From: Rhizobium anhuiense
Lineage (GTDB): Bacteria > Pseudomonadota > Alphaproteobacteria > Rhizobiales > Rhizobiaceae
Length of the DNA: 64,000 nucleotides
NCBI RefSeq assembly: GCF_003985145.1
Contig: NZ_ML133522.1
Coordinates: 1-64,000, forward strand
Direction of reading: 5' to 3'
A program made the position numbers and the translations under genes. Positions 1-9,587 of the stretch are shown one piece after another (positions within the stretch are counted from its first letter, which is position 1; each line of letters begins with the position of its first letter). A model generated the notes under the pieces. It saw nothing but the letters and a program-made list of their open reading frames with translations, was not told the DNA's origin and searched no databases.

Positions 1-149
1 TGATCAACGGCGTGAAGTGGGCCTATAACCCTGAGGGCTCGTTGACGGGTATCACCGACGCTCCAAATGTGCCGGTAGAAAAAGCACTGGAGCCGATCGT
101 CGAACGCGGCCCGAAACTACACCAAGCCGGCGAAGCCGGTTACCGCTGA
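1..149 (+). CDS. thuA: ThuA-like trehalose utilisation protein, C-terminal end (partial)
   Basis: Only the last 49 codons are present, in the frame starting at base 3, ending with TGA at 147-149. The readable tail contains NGVKWAYNP, then TDAPNVPVEKALEPI, the usual end of ThuA-domain proteins (a glutamine amidotransferase-like fold). In Sinorhizobium meliloti thuA and thuB are adjacent at the end of the trehalose/maltitol uptake operon thuEFGKAB and are needed for use of the imported disaccharide. The ThuB-like gene begins 9 bases downstream, which supports the call. The start lies before the window. Confidence 0.8.
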   Translation, partial: INGVKWAYNPEGSLTGITDAPNVPVEKALEPIVERGPKLHQAGEAGYR

Positions 150-158
150 GGAGCATCC

Positions 159-1202
159 ATGCGATTACTCGTTCTTGGCACGGGCGTGATGGCGAAAAAC
201 CAGCTCGCCCGCTTCCCCCTCATCGATGGCGTGACAGTGGTTGGCGCCGTCGACACCGATCCCGATCGGCTTTCGGCCTTCGCCGACAAATTCAACATCG
301 AAAAGCGGTTTCTTTCCCTGGAGGAGGCGATCGCTTGGGGCGAGTTCGATGCGGCGACGAACGTCACGCCCGACCGCATCCATCACCCGACGACGATGGC
401 GCTGATTGCTGCGGGCAAGCACGTCTTCTGCGAAAAGCCGCTGGCGGAGAATTATGCGAAGGCGCTGGAGATGACGGAGGCGGCCGAAAAGGCCGGCGTC
501 ATCAACATGGTGAACCTTACCTATCGCAACGTCGCGCCGCTGCAGCGCGCCCGTGAGATGGTGCTCGCCGGCGAGCTCGGCACGATCAGACACGTGGAAG
601 CATCCTATCTCCAGAGCTGGCTGGTGTCGCGCGCCTGGGGCGACTGGCGCACCGAGTCCACCTGGCTGTGGCGGCTTTCCACCGGCCACGGCTCGAATGG
701 CGTGCTCGGCGATGTCGGCATCCATATTCTGGATTTCGCCGCCTATGGCGCGGCGACCGACATCGACCACGTCTTTGCGCGGCTGAAGACCTTCAACAAG
801 GCGCCGGGCGGTCAGATCGGCGAATATCTGCTCGACGCCAATGACAGCTTCACCATGTCCGTCGATTTCGCCAATGGCGCACTCGGCGTCATTCATGCCA
901 GCCGCTGGGCGACAGGGCATCTGAACGAGTTGAAGCTGCGCATTTATGGCGAGAGGGGCAGCCTCGAGGTCATCCATCGTCCCAACGGTTCCGAGCTGCA
1001 TGGCTGCCTCGGCGAGGATGTCGAAACCGCCACCTGGACGAAGATCGAGGTTGAACCGGTGGCGACCAACTATGAGCGTTTTGCCGAGGCCGTGGCAAGC
1101 GGCATCCAGCCGGACCCGAACTTCCGCCACGCCGCCAACCTGCAGAAGGTGCTCGACCTCGCCATGGTGACCGAGCGCGAACGGCGCGAGCTGAAGGTCT
1201 GA
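159..1202 (+). CDS. thuB: Gfo/Idh/MocA-family oxidoreductase, ThuB-like
   Basis: A 347-residue NAD(P)-dependent sugar oxidoreductase. The Rossmann motif is at residues 7-12 (G7-T-G9-V-M-A). The family EKP motif is at 92-94, its lysine contacting cofactor and substrate. A GDVGIHILD segment at 184-192 fits the catalytic Asp/His region. The start is supported by TGAGGAG just upstream, overlapping the stop of the ThuA-like gene, so the two are translationally close. In S. meliloti ThuB acts with ThuA on trehalose or maltitol, probably forming a 3-keto derivative. That exact substrate is inferred here from gene order. Confidence 0.85.
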   Translation: MRLLVLGTGVMAKNQLARFPLIDGVTVVGAVDTDPDRLSAFADKFNIEKRFLSLEEAIAWGEFDAATNVTPDRIHHPTTMALIAAGKHVFCEKPLAENYAKALEMTEAAEKAGVINMVNLTYRNVAPLQRAREMVLAGELGTIRHVEASYLQSWLVSRAWGDWRTESTWLWRLSTGHGSNGVLGDVGIHILDFAAYGAATDIDHVFARLKTFNKAPGGQIGEYLLDANDSFTMSVDFANGALGVIHASRWATGHLNELKLRIYGERGSLEVIHRPNGSELHGCLGEDVETATWTKIEVEPVATNYERFAEAVASGIQPDPNFRHAANLQKVLDLAMVTERERRELKV

Positions 1203-1287
1203 TCCTGTCCGCTGGATAAGCCGCCGTTCATCCGACGGCGGCTTACGCAGCGCATCGGCGCGTCATCGGCTTTTCGTTTGCGAGGTT

Positions 1288-2835
1288 TTGACGCTATGCT
1301 TCTGCATGGGCAGCTCGAGGCTCTCCTTTGGTCCGTTCCTTTACGATCCCGTGACAGGAAGCCTGTGGCGGGACGGGAAATCCGTTGCGGCGGGACCGCG
1401 ACCGGCGGCGCTGCTCGGCTTGCTGCTGGAAGCTGAGGGCCGGGTCGTCACCAAGGCGGATCTGATTGACAGGGCCTGGACGGGGCTTGCCGTGGAGGAA
1501 GGCAACCTTACGGTTCAGATTGCCGCGCTCAGGAAGCTTCTCGGCGCAAGGCCGGATGGCACGGAGTGGATCGTCACCGTTCCCAGGGTCGGCTACCGCC
1601 TGCCGCGCCAGGAGGATGGCGGGCCCGTGGCGTCGCAGCCGCCTTCCGTCGCGGTTCTTCCCTTCGTCAATCTCGGCGGCGATGCCGACCAGGATTATTT
1701 TGCCGATGGTGTGGTGGCGGAGATCATCACCGCCCTTGCGCGCTTCCGCTCCTTTTCCGTTGTCTCGCGTCATTCCGCCTTCGTCTACAAAGGACGCAGT
1801 GTCGATGTGCGAGAGGTGGCCCGAGAACTGGGCGTGCGCTATGTGCTCGAAGGCAGCATCCGGCGGGAAGGGGCGCAGGTGCGTATCAATGTACAGCTGG
1901 TCGACGGCGTGACCGCGGCCAATCTCTGGGCCGATCATTTTGAAGACGGCATCAGCGACGTCTTCGCTTTCCAGGACCATATCACCGAACGCGTCGCCTC
2001 GATCGTCGAGCCGGCGATCGAGATCGCCGAAATCCAGAGGTCACGACGTGACCGGCCGAACAGTCCGGCAGTTTACGATCTCTATCTGCGCGCCCTTGCC
2101 GCGATCATCGACGAGTCGATCGAAAGCAATGCCGCCGCCTATGCCTTGCTGCAGGAGGCGCTCGCCATGGAGCCGGAAAATGCGATGCTGCTTTCGCATG
2201 CCGCCTGGGTGCTCGAACATCGCATTACCATGGGCTGGCCGCGGCTCGGGACGGACGACAAGGCGGAATGCGTCAGTCTTGCCCGGCGCGGGCTTCAGCA
2301 TTCGGCCGGCGATCCCCGCGTGATGGCCCATTGCGGTATGGCGTTGCTGCAGACAGGCAAGGATTATGAAGGCGGCATGGCTGTGCTGGAGGCGGCCGCT
2401 GCCGCCAATCCCAACGATCTTCTGGTCGCGGCTTGCTCCGGCATTGCGGCTTTGCACTGCGGCGATATCGAGCATGCGCTCGAGCGCATGCATCGCGCCC
2501 TGAAATTGGGACCCCGCGATCCGGATGCGCGTTTTTCTCTGACGGGCATCGCCATGGCCGAAATCTTTCGCGGCAATTACGAGGAAGCACTTTCATTTGC
2601 GTCACGCTCGCGGGCGCTGAACGCCCATTTCGATCCGACTTACTGGATGCTGATCGCCGCACACGCGCATCTCGGCAATATGGAGCAGGCGCGGCAGTTC
2701 CTGCGCGCGCTCGAGAAAATGGCACCTGATGTGACGCTGGAAGGCATTCTGGCGGGTCAGCCGGCCAAGAATCCCCAGCGTTTTGCGCCGGTTCTGGAAG
2801 GGCTGGCGCGCGCCGGGATGCGGCCGCGGCCATAG
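1288..2835 (+). CDS. Winged-helix regulator with TolB-like and TPR domains
   Basis: About 515 residues. Residues ~10-105 form an OmpR/CadC-type winged helix (FGPFLYDP, then VVTKADLI, ending VPRVGYRLP). Residues ~122-245 are a TolB-like, adenylate-cyclase-associated domain (VAVLPFVNL ... DYFADGV). The rest is TPR-like helical repeats. No transmembrane segment separates DNA binding from the C-terminus, so it is probably a soluble one-component regulator. Signal and targets cannot be read from the sequence. The start is uncertain: TTG at 1288 lies only a few bases after GAGG, and ATG at 1306 is a good alternative. It stands alone, 85 bases after thuB. Confidence 0.8.
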   Translation: MTLCFCMGSSRLSFGPFLYDPVTGSLWRDGKSVAAGPRPAALLGLLLEAEGRVVTKADLIDRAWTGLAVEEGNLTVQIAALRKLLGARPDGTEWIVTVPRVGYRLPRQEDGGPVASQPPSVAVLPFVNLGGDADQDYFADGVVAEIITALARFRSFSVVSRHSAFVYKGRSVDVREVARELGVRYVLEGSIRREGAQVRINVQLVDGVTAANLWADHFEDGISDVFAFQDHITERVASIVEPAIEIAEIQRSRRDRPNSPAVYDLYLRALAAIIDESIESNAAAYALLQEALAMEPENAMLLSHAAWVLEHRITMGWPRLGTDDKAECVSLARRGLQHSAGDPRVMAHCGMALLQTGKDYEGGMAVLEAAAAANPNDLLVAACSGIAALHCGDIEHALERMHRALKLGPRDPDARFSLTGIAMAEIFRGNYEEALSFASRSRALNAHFDPTYWMLIAAHAHLGNMEQARQFLRALEKMAPDVTLEGILAGQPAKNPQRFAPVLEGLARAGMRPRP

Positions 2836-2933
2836 GCTTTTGCAAGTTTTTGCAGTTTTTAGTCGGACTTTAAGGACCCAGCCCCGTTGCGTCAGCCACG
2901 CTGATCCCATCAATCGGGATGGAGGGTCGGCTG

Positions 2934-3146
2934 ATGCTTTCCAGCATGCATATTCTGTCGCTCAAACAGGGCAAGCTTTATGGCGAGCGAATTCCAATAG
3001 AGACGCTACCGCAGGAGTTCAAGTTGCCACAGCGCCTTATTCTTCTGTTCTCGCTGATCGGTAGCTGGCGCGAGCGTACGAAAAAAGGCCCCACCGAAGC
3101 GGGGCCGGAAGTTGCCGAGCCGCAGCAGGCGGCTTCGGTTGCCTGA
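2934..3146 (+). CDS. Small hypothetical protein
   Basis: A 70-residue frame whose ATG follows a strong ribosome site (GGAGGG, 7-base spacer). The N-terminal half is mildly hydrophobic (RLILLFSLIGSW); the tail is charged, then Ala/Gln rich. I do not recognise it. A caution is that its 3' third overlaps the terminator hairpin of the convergent gene, which could create part of the frame by chance. The ribosome site is the main support. Confidence 0.4.
   Translation: MLSSMHILSLKQGKLYGERIPIETLPQEFKLPQRLILLFSLIGSWRERTKKGPTEAGPEVAEPQQAASVA
3081..3106 (-). terminator. Rho-independent terminator for the DUF1236-like gene
   Basis: Read on the minus strand: GGCCCCgcttcggtGGGGCC followed by TTTTTT, a perfect 6-bp GC stem with a six-base U tract. 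It lies about 40 bases past the stop of the minus-strand gene ending at 3147. Confidence 0.85.
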
Positions 3147-3542
3147 TTATTCGATGACCTGCACCACACGGTGGGTGCGGGGTTCGACGATCACGCGTTG
3201 ATTGTTGATGACCGTATAAGCATATCTCGGGTTGTCAGGGACCGGCGTTACGACGACGTCTGCCGGAAGCGGTTTGCCGACGACGATCGGTTCCTGGACG
3301 ACCACGGAAGCAGTCGGGGCCGGCTGCTGCTGGACATAGGTCACGACCTCGCGCGGCGGCGGGTCGACAACGGCACCGGCGACACCGCCGGCCACGCCGC
3401 CAATGGCAGCACCCACGGGGCCGCCGACGATCGCGCCGGTGATGGCGCCACCGGCTGCACCGGTCACGGCGCCATCAGCGAGCGCATTGGTTGCAAGAGA
3501 CGACAGCGCAATAGCGCTGGAGACAAGTAGGACCTTGTACAT
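3147..3542 (-). CDS. Secreted glycine-zipper protein, DUF1236-like
   Basis: 131 residues. A Sec signal peptide is evident (residues 1-22, cleavage after ALA). A Gly/Ala zipper follows at ~24-60 (repeated GGAxxGAxxGG pattern), then a Pro/Val-rich linker. The C-terminus, RYAYTVINNQRVIVEPRTHRVVQVIE in pattern, matches the end of DUF1236 proteins common in Rhizobiales. Glycine zippers in such envelope proteins are thought to associate with membranes; no function is proven. The start is fixed by AAGGAGAAG just upstream. It is monocistronic with its own terminator. Confidence 0.85.
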   Translation of the reverse strand: MYKVLLVSSAIALSSLATNALADGAVTGAAGGAITGAIVGGPVGAAIGGVAGGVAGAVVDPPPREVVTYVQQQPAPTASVVVQEPIVVGKPLPADVVVTPVPDNPRYAYTVINNQRVIVEPRTHRVVQVIE

Positions 3543-3671
3543 TTTGCTTCTCCTTACTGGGGTTGCGTTTGGGTAACGACCGCGCCAATTCGAGGTTCCA
3601 GCAGGAGAGGGTCACGCTTTGGAAGGCTGATTCACATTGTGTGAGGTGGCCCAGGCATGGGTCGGGATGCC

Positions 3672-4784
3672 TTATTCCAGCCGCCGGCGGAAGAGCCAGG
3701 CGGCGGCGCTGAGTGTGACGGCGGCGATCAGCGCCAGCGGGATCGTCTGGTTCACTACCTCGCTCAAGGGGATATCCTTGAGGAAAACGCCTTTGACGAT
3801 CACCAGGAAATAGCGCAGCGGATTGATGAGGGTTATCGGCTGCAGCCAGCTCGGCATGTTCTCGATCGGCGTGGCGAAGCCTGAGAGCAGCATGGCCGGA
3901 ACCATGAACAGGAAGGCGCCGAGGATCGCCTGCTGCTGCGTCATCGACAGCGCCGAGATGAACAGGCCGAGGCCGGCCACCGAACCGAGATAGAAGATCG
4001 CGCTGCCGTAAAGCAGGAAGAGCGAGCCGCGCAGCGGCACCTCAAAGAGGAAGACGGCAGCCAGGATATAGACGGTGATGTGGAAGAGGCCGATCATCAT
4101 CGGCGGGATCAGCTTGCCGATCAGGATTTCGTGCATGCGCAGCGGCGAGACCATCAGCTGGTCGAAGGTGCCGAGCTCGCGTTCGCGAGCAATCGACAGC
4201 GCCGTGACGATAAGCCCGATCAGGAGCGCGATACTGGCGATCAGGTTCGGCACCATGAACCATTGGTAGGTGAGGTTCGGATTGAACCAGTTGCGCGGCA
4301 CTGTCGAGACGATGTCGGCGCCGGCCCGTTTGCCGGCCGGCGTCTCGGCAGCAAGGCCGGCGCCTATCTGTGAGAGGTAGCCGGCGACGATCTGCGAGGC
4401 GTTGGAGCGGCGGCCGTCGAGCACCACCTGCAGGTCGGCCGGCGCTCCCGCCTCGATATTGCGCGAAAAATCCGGGCCGATCTCTATCGCCGCAATGGCT
4501 GTCTGGGTATCGATCGCCACCTGGATATCCGCCTGGCTTCCCGCCATCTCGATCCGGCGAAAGGTCGGCGAGCCATCGATACGCTCGATCAGTTCCTGGC
4601 CCCAGTGACCACTGTCGCGGTTGAGGATCATGATATCGACATTACGGACTTCGAGAGTTGCGGCGTAGGAAAAGACGAGAAGCTGGACGATCGGCGGGCC
4701 GATCAGGATGGCGCGACCCTTGGGATCGCGCAGCACGGCCAGCAGTTCCTTGACGATGAGGGCGTAAAGCCTTGTCCATCCCAT
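3672..4784 (-). CDS. ybhR: ABC-2 type permease, YbhR-like
   Basis: About 370 residues. One N-terminal membrane helix (ILIGPPIVQLLVFSYAA), a large periplasmic domain at ~50-165, then five or so membrane helices: the ABC2_membrane_3 layout. The cytoplasmic motif ARERELGTFDQLMVSP is the conserved coupling region of such permeases. The chosen start, MGWTRLYAL, sits immediately after the stop of the upstream permease. An in-frame start 12 codons earlier would overlap that gene more. It is last in the operon and pairs with the YbhS-like permease to form the membrane channel. The family exports drugs or cations; substrate unknown here. Confidence 0.85.
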   Translation of the reverse strand: MGWTRLYALIVKELLAVLRDPKGRAILIGPPIVQLLVFSYAATLEVRNVDIMILNRDSGHWGQELIERIDGSPTFRRIEMAGSQADIQVAIDTQTAIAAIEIGPDFSRNIEAGAPADLQVVLDGRRSNASQIVAGYLSQIGAGLAAETPAGKRAGADIVSTVPRNWFNPNLTYQWFMVPNLIASIALLIGLIVTALSIARERELGTFDQLMVSPLRMHEILIGKLIPPMMIGLFHITVYILAAVFLFEVPLRGSLFLLYGSAIFYLGSVAGLGLFISALSMTQQQAILGAFLFMVPAMLLSGFATPIENMPSWLQPITLINPLRYFLVIVKGVFLKDIPLSEVVNQTIPLALIAAVTLSAAAWLFRRRLE

Positions 4785-4785
4785 C

Positions 4786-5913
4786 TCAGCCGATCCTCTT
4801 TCTGGTGCTGCGGGCGGCAAGCATGAACATGATGGCGCCGATCGTCAGCATGACCGATATCGCCTTCACGAACATCGGCCAGATGTCGCCGGCGAGGAAG
4901 ACCGTCTGCAGGCTGGGGATCAGGTAACGCGCCGGCACGATGAAGGTGATCCACTGGATCACGGTCGGCATGGAATTGATCTCGAAGAGGAAGCCCGACA
5001 GCAGGAAGGCCGGCAGAAATGCTGTAATCAGCGCCAACTGCGAGGCGAGGAACTGGTTCTTCGTTACCGTCGAGATCAACAGGCCCTGGCCGAGCGCCGG
5101 GATCAGGAAGGCGGCCGAGAGTGTATAAAGGGCGGCGACGGAGCCGCGGAACGGCACGCCGAAGAGGAAGACCGCAAGCAGCACGCAGAGCGTCATCGAG
5201 GTGAGGCCGAGCAGGAAATAGGGCAGGATCTTACCGGCGAGCAGTTCGACCGCCGTCACCGGCGTCGCCATCATCGCCTCCATGGTGCCACGCTCCCATT
5301 CGCGGGCGACGACGAGCGAGGTCAGAAGCGTGCCAACCAGCGTCATGACGATGGCGATCGAGCCCGGCACGAGGAAATTGCGGCTTGTCAGTTCAGGATT
5401 GAACCAGAAGCGCTGCTCGACCGCGATGGCGGGACTATGCGAGGCGACGTCCGCCTGTCTCTGCCGCTCCCAGTTGGCGACGGCGCCCTGGGCATAATTT
5501 TGCACGAAATTCGCCGTGTTCGGATCGGAGCCGTCGACGATCACCTGGATATCGGGACGGTTGCCGGCGGTGTAGCGCGTGGTGAAATCGGCCGGGATGA
5601 CGACGACGCCGCGCACCTTGCCGACCACGAGGTCTTCTTCGAAAAGACGCCGGTCACGGCCCATCGCCACATCGAAATAGCGTGAGGCCTGGAAACTGGC
5701 CGACAGATCCTGCGTCAGCGGCGTCATCTCCTCGGTCACGAGGCCGATGCGGGTGCGGGTGGTATCGAGCGAGACGCCGTAGCCGAACAGAAAAAGCAGG
5801 ATCAGCGGCAGCACGAAGGCAATGAGGATGCTGCTCGGATCGCGGATCGCCTGCAAGCTTTCCTTGCGCACCAGGGCTGAAAGACGCCGAAGCCGACCGG
5901 AGGAGACACTCAT
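4786..5913 (-). CDS. ybhS: ABC-2 type permease, YbhS-like
   Basis: 375 residues, close to E. coli YbhS (377). An N-terminal helix (ILIAFVLPLILLFLFGYGV), a periplasmic domain, and a C-terminal bundle of helices. The coupling motif AREWERGTMEAMMATPV is clear. Its ATG overlaps the stop of the ATPase gene by 4 bases, typical of translational coupling. It is inferred to heterodimerise with the YbhR-like subunit in the inner membrane. Confidence 0.87.
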   Translation of the reverse strand: MSVSSGRLRRLSALVRKESLQAIRDPSSILIAFVLPLILLFLFGYGVSLDTTRTRIGLVTEEMTPLTQDLSASFQASRYFDVAMGRDRRLFEEDLVVGKVRGVVVIPADFTTRYTAGNRPDIQVIVDGSDPNTANFVQNYAQGAVANWERQRQADVASHSPAIAVEQRFWFNPELTSRNFLVPGSIAIVMTLVGTLLTSLVVAREWERGTMEAMMATPVTAVELLAGKILPYFLLGLTSMTLCVLLAVFLFGVPFRGSVAALYTLSAAFLIPALGQGLLISTVTKNQFLASQLALITAFLPAFLLSGFLFEINSMPTVIQWITFIVPARYLIPSLQTVFLAGDIWPMFVKAISVMLTIGAIMFMLAARSTRKRIG

Positions 5914-7667
5914 GCGGCATCCTCCACTTCCGATTGCTGCACGAGGGCGATGAAGGCATCCTCCATCGTCGGGTCCGGCTGCTCCTTGGTCGCGACCCGC
6001 GCCTTCAATTCATCGGGCGAGCCGAGCGCAATCGAGCGGCCGCGATAGATCAGTGAGATTCGGTCGCAATATTCGGCCTCGTCCATGAAATGGGTGGTGA
6101 CGAGCACTGTGACGCCCTTTTCGACCAGCGCATTGATATGCGTCCAGAATTCACGCCGGGTGATCGGATCGACGCCGGAGGTCGGTTCGTCGAGGAAGAG
6201 GGCGCGCGGCTCGTGCATAACGGCGCAGGCAAGCGCCAGGCGCTGCTTCAGGCCGAGCGGCAGATCTTTGGCGGGTTCGCCGGCATGGCGACCGAAATCG
6301 AAAATGTCCGCCATCAGGTCGATGCGCTCGCGCCGGTGTTTTCCGCGAAGGCCATAGACGCCAGAGAAGAATTCGAGGTTCTGCATGACGGTGAGATCGC
6401 CGTAGAGCGAGAATTTCTGCGCCATGTAGCCGAGCTGGTTGCGGGCTTCGGCGGCATCACGGCGAAGATCGAAACCGGCAACGCGGCCTTCGCCGCCGGT
6501 CGGCTTCAGCAGGCCGCAGAGCATCTTGAAGGTGGTGGACTTGCCGGCGCCGTTCGGACCGAGCAGGCCGAAGATCTCGCCGCGGCGGATATCGAAGCTG
6601 ATATCGTCGGCAGCGGTGAAATCACCGAAGCGCTTGGTCAGGCCCTTGGCCTCGATTACCGGCCGGTCGTTCTCAGCCTTCAGCGACTGCTGAGCTTCTG
6701 CGAGCCTGGAGCGGCCACCCGGACCGCCGCCCAACATATCGATGAAGGCATCCTCGAAGCGCGGCGGTGCAGGGGCGAGTGTTGCGCCATCGCCGGCCTT
6801 GCTGATATCGGGCTTCTTGTCCTTCGCCGCGACCAGGCGGATCGCCTCGCCCTGGATCACGCCGTCGATGACGCCATCGGCCTGCAGGAGTTCGGCGAGC
6901 ACCTGCCGGCGGCGGCCGGTGACATTGGATACCCTGAAGACCCGGTCCTTGACGCGCTCGGTCATCTCCATCGGTTTTCCCGAAAAGAGCAGCTTGCCCT
7001 GGTTCAAAAGCAGCACGTGATCACAGGCTTCCGCTTCGTCCAGATAGGCGGTCGACCAGAGCACGCCGATGCCTTCCTTCGTCAGGTTCTCGACCATCTT
7101 CCAGAGGTCGCGGCGCGAGATCGGATCGACGCCGACGCCCGGCTCGTCGAGCAGCAGCAGGCGCGGCTTCTTCAGAAGCGCACAGGCAAGGCCGAGCTTC
7201 TGCTTCATGCCGCCGGAGAGTTTCCCGGCCAGCCGGCCGGTGAACCGCTTGAGATCGGTGAAGGTGAGCAGTTCGTCGAAGGCGCTCGCGCGTTCGCTCT
7301 TCGGCAAGCCACGCAGATCGGCATAAAGATCGAGATTTTCCCGCACCGAGAGATCCTCATAGAGGCCGAAGCGCTGCGGCATGTAGCCGATCGCCGCCTG
7401 GATGCCGGCTGCATTCTTCCTGGTGTCGAAGCCGAGAACCTCCATCGTTCCCGTGTCGGGCAGCATCAGACCGGTCATCAGGCGGATCAGCGTCGTCTTG
7501 CCGGCGCCGTCAGGGCCGACGAGGCCGGTGATCGCGCCGCCGCCGATCGTGCCGGAGACGGTGTCGAGGGCGGCGGGTGCGTCGCCGAAGCGCTTGGTGA
7601 CGCCGTCGATCCGGACGAGCGGCTTGTCGTCCGAACCTGTCAGCGAGCCGGTCTCGGCGGCAATCAT
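5910..7667 (-). CDS. ybhF: ABC transporter ATP-binding protein with two fused ATPase domains, YbhF-like
   Basis: 585 residues (E. coli YbhF is 578). There are two complete nucleotide-binding domains. The first has Walker [10 protein letters not shown] at ~51, LSGG at ~150 and Walker B LLLLDEPG. The second has Walker [18 protein letters not shown] in place of a canonical signature, and [14 protein letters not shown] linker at ~280-330 joins them. The degenerate second signature (LPLGL instead of LSGGQ) is worth noting. It drives the exporter with the two downstream permeases and the HlyD-like adaptor. It overlaps both neighbours by 4 bases. Confidence 0.9.
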   Translation of the reverse strand: MIAAETGSLTGSDDKPLVRIDGVTKRFGDAPAALDTVSGTIGGGAITGLVGPDGAGKTTLIRLMTGLMLPDTGTMEVLGFDTRKNAAGIQAAIGYMPQRFGLYEDLSVRENLDLYADLRGLPKSERASAFDELLTFTDLKRFTGRLAGKLSGGMKQKLGLACALLKKPRLLLLDEPGVGVDPISRRDLWKMVENLTKEGIGVLWSTAYLDEAEACDHVLLLNQGKLLFSGKPMEMTERVKDRVFRVSNVTGRRRQVLAELLQADGVIDGVIQGEAIRLVAAKDKKPDISKAGDGATLAPAPPRFEDAFIDMLGGGPGGRSRLAEAQQSLKAENDRPVIEAKGLTKRFGDFTAADDISFDIRRGEIFGLLGPNGAGKSTTFKMLCGLLKPTGGEGRVAGFDLRRDAAEARNQLGYMAQKFSLYGDLTVMQNLEFFSGVYGLRGKHRRERIDLMADIFDFGRHAGEPAKDLPLGLKQRLALACAVMHEPRALFLDEPTSGVDPITRREFWTHINALVEKGVTVLVTTHFMDEAEYCDRISLIYRGRSIALGSPDELKARVATKEQPDPTMEDAFIALVQQSEVEDAA

Positions 7668-8674
7668 TGTCCGCCTGCCGTCGGCATGGGAAGGCGCACG
7701 GTGACCGGCATGCCCTGGCGCAGATCCGGGCCGGGCTTGTCGATGACGATCCGCAGGCGATAAACGAGGTCGGTGCGGAGTTCCGGCGTCTCCACCGATT
7801 TCGGAGTGAATTCGGCGACCGGCGAGATGAAGCCGATCGTGCCTTCGTAGGGCTTGTCGGGCGCCGTATCGGAGGCGACCGAAACCTTCATGCCGGGGTG
7901 GATGCGGCCGAGATCGGGCTCCGCAACATAGGTGCGCACCCAGACGGGCTCGGTCAAGGACAGCACGAAAACGGTATCCGCCGGCGAGACGATGGCGCCA
8001 TTTTCCCGCACGCGGGAAAGGATGACGCCGTCGTTCGGGGCGCGCAGTTCGGCATCTTCCAGCGAGGTGCGGGCCGAGGCCAGGGTTGCCTCGGCAGCCT
8101 TCACCTGCGCGTCGGCGGCCGCGATATCCTCGACGCGTGACCCCTCCTGCAGCAGTTTCAGCGCCTCGTTGGCGGATTGGGAGCGGGCGGCGGCCATCGC
8201 CCGTGCAGCGGTCGCCTGGTCGAGGCTCGCCTCGGAAATCGTGCCCTGCGGGCGCAACTGGCGGGCGCGGTCATAGGCAAGGTTGGCATTCTGGAGATCG
8301 GCGAGGCTTTCGTCATAGGCGGCGCGCGCCTGGGCGATTTCGGTCGGCCGTGGGCCGGCCTTCAGCTTGTCGAGCGTCGCTCGAAGGGCTGCTGCATTGG
8401 CCTCTCCGGAGCGGACGGCGAATTCATAGGGGGCGGCGTCGAGTTTCGCCAGAACCGTTCCGCTCTTGACCACATCGCCCTCGTCGACGCGCAGTTCGGA
8501 GAGGCGTCCGCTGACGCGGAAGCCGAGCGAGACCTGGCGGATATCGACATTGCCGTAAAGGACGAATTCTCGGCGGGCCTCGGCTTGCCAGCCGAGCTTT
8601 TCGGGCAGGCCGTACCACCAGGCGGCGGCACTCGCCGCAAGGAGGAGGATGGCGAGAGGAAGGATGCGTTTCAT
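7664..8674 (-). CDS. ybhG: HlyD-family membrane fusion protein, YbhG-like
   Basis: 336 residues (E. coli YbhG is 332). A single N-terminal membrane anchor (residues ~4-20), a barrel-sandwich lipoyl-like half ([15 protein letters not shown]), a long Ala/Gln-rich coiled-coil hairpin at ~85-215, the second lipoyl half ([12 protein letters not shown]), then a beta-barrel. It spans the periplasm and links the ABC pump to an outer-membrane channel, presumably TolC-like and not encoded here. Four-base overlaps on both sides place it inside the operon. Confidence 0.9.
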   Translation of the reverse strand: MKRILPLAILLLAASAAAWWYGLPEKLGWQAEARREFVLYGNVDIRQVSLGFRVSGRLSELRVDEGDVVKSGTVLAKLDAAPYEFAVRSGEANAAALRATLDKLKAGPRPTEIAQARAAYDESLADLQNANLAYDRARQLRPQGTISEASLDQATAARAMAAARSQSANEALKLLQEGSRVEDIAAADAQVKAAEATLASARTSLEDAELRAPNDGVILSRVRENGAIVSPADTVFVLSLTEPVWVRTYVAEPDLGRIHPGMKVSVASDTAPDKPYEGTIGFISPVAEFTPKSVETPELRTDLVYRLRIVIDKPGPDLRQGMPVTVRLPMPTAGGQ

Positions 8675-9372
8675 GCTGCGCCTCCCTTCGGCGGGCCGAG
8701 GACATCAACCAGTTCGGCGGCGAGGCCGCGCAGGGTTTCCACCTGTTCCGGGCCGATGGTGTCCCATTCCATCTGAGCAAGCACGGCCGCGTGGGTGACG
8801 CGAAAGACCAGGATGCTGCCGAGAAGATTGAAGGTGCGCAGGCGCACATGTTCCGAGGCGGGGTCTTCGCGAAGGATCGCGCCGATCAGCCGCCGGCCCA
8901 TCTCGATCATCGGCCGCATAATACCTTGGTAGACCTTCGCAAAAGCCTCGGTCGGCTCCATCTGCTCGCGGATCAGGAAGCGCGCCCACGATTCGGATTC
9001 CTTGCCGACGAAAAGCGTCACCATGGTCTGTAGAATTTCGGTGAGGAAGAGGCGGGCCTGAGCTTCGGCGAGGCGTTCGCCGGCGGCGTCGAGCGCCAGC
9101 AGATGCGTGCCGATGCGCGCCCTCATGTCGCCGACATGCGTGTCGATGCGGGCCATCAGATACTCGGCGGTGGCGATGTAGAGACCTTCCTTGCTGCCGA
9201 AATAGTAGGGGATTGCCTGCAGGTTCACGCCGGCCGCCTCTGTCAGCTGGCGTGTCGAAGCACCGTCGAAGCCATACCGGCCGAAGACGTCGAGAGCGGC
9301 GGAGAGCATCTTCTGCCGCGCGATATCGGCGCGGGCGGGGGCCGGTGGCTGTGTGTCATGTTCTTGGGTCAT
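8671..9372 (-). CDS. cecR: TetR-family regulator, CecR (YbiH)-like
   Basis: 233 residues from the chosen ATG (MTQEHDTQ); E. coli CecR has 223. The TetR helix-turn-helix is plain ([20 protein letters not shown]). The C-terminal half fits the CerR/DUF1956 effector domain. A longer upstream reading exists but would run through the palindrome and lacks family similarity. It is first in a five-gene operon in the same order as in E. coli. There CecR controls this ABC pump and responds to drugs such as cefoperazone and chloramphenicol. Autoregulation through the palindrome upstream is inferred. Confidence 0.85.
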   Translation of the reverse strand: MTQEHDTQPPAPARADIARQKMLSAALDVFGRYGFDGASTRQLTEAAGVNLQAIPYYFGSKEGLYIATAEYLMARIDTHVGDMRARIGTHLLALDAAGERLAEAQARLFLTEILQTMVTLFVGKESESWARFLIREQMEPTEAFAKVYQGIMRPMIEMGRRLIGAILREDPASEHVRLRTFNLLGSILVFRVTHAAVLAQMEWDTIGPEQVETLRGLAAELVDVLGPPKGGAA

Positions 9373-9403
9373 GACAGATTTATAACGCCGCCAAACAAAT
9401 AAG

Positions 9404-9415
9404 TCAATCGATTGA
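9404..9415. promoter_or_regulatory. Candidate CecR operator palindrome
   Basis: TCAATCGATTGA is a perfect 12-bp palindrome in an AT-rich stretch 32 bases before the cecR-like start. Position and symmetry are what a TetR-family autoregulatory operator would show. Binding is inferred. Confidence 0.55.
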
Positions 9416-9587
9416 TATATTATTAAGCCGAGCCGGCGGTCTACGCCTTCGCTGGTACAAAGGCAAAGGCAGAAACGTGGCATCGTTTCGTGGTGGATGC
9501 GTTGGCCGGATTGGGATCGAGATGGGCGTTCAGCGGTTCAGCGTGGATCGGAACAGGTGATCTCGGCTGTTCTGGAAAACGATTCGA

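Noticed and set aside
6090..7763. 557-residue plus-strand open frame opposite the YbhF-like ATPase
   Set aside because: It mirrors codons of a clearly recognisable ABC ATPase; GC-rich third positions keep the opposite frame open. No ribosome site, and composition is His/Arg/Gly-rich nonsense.
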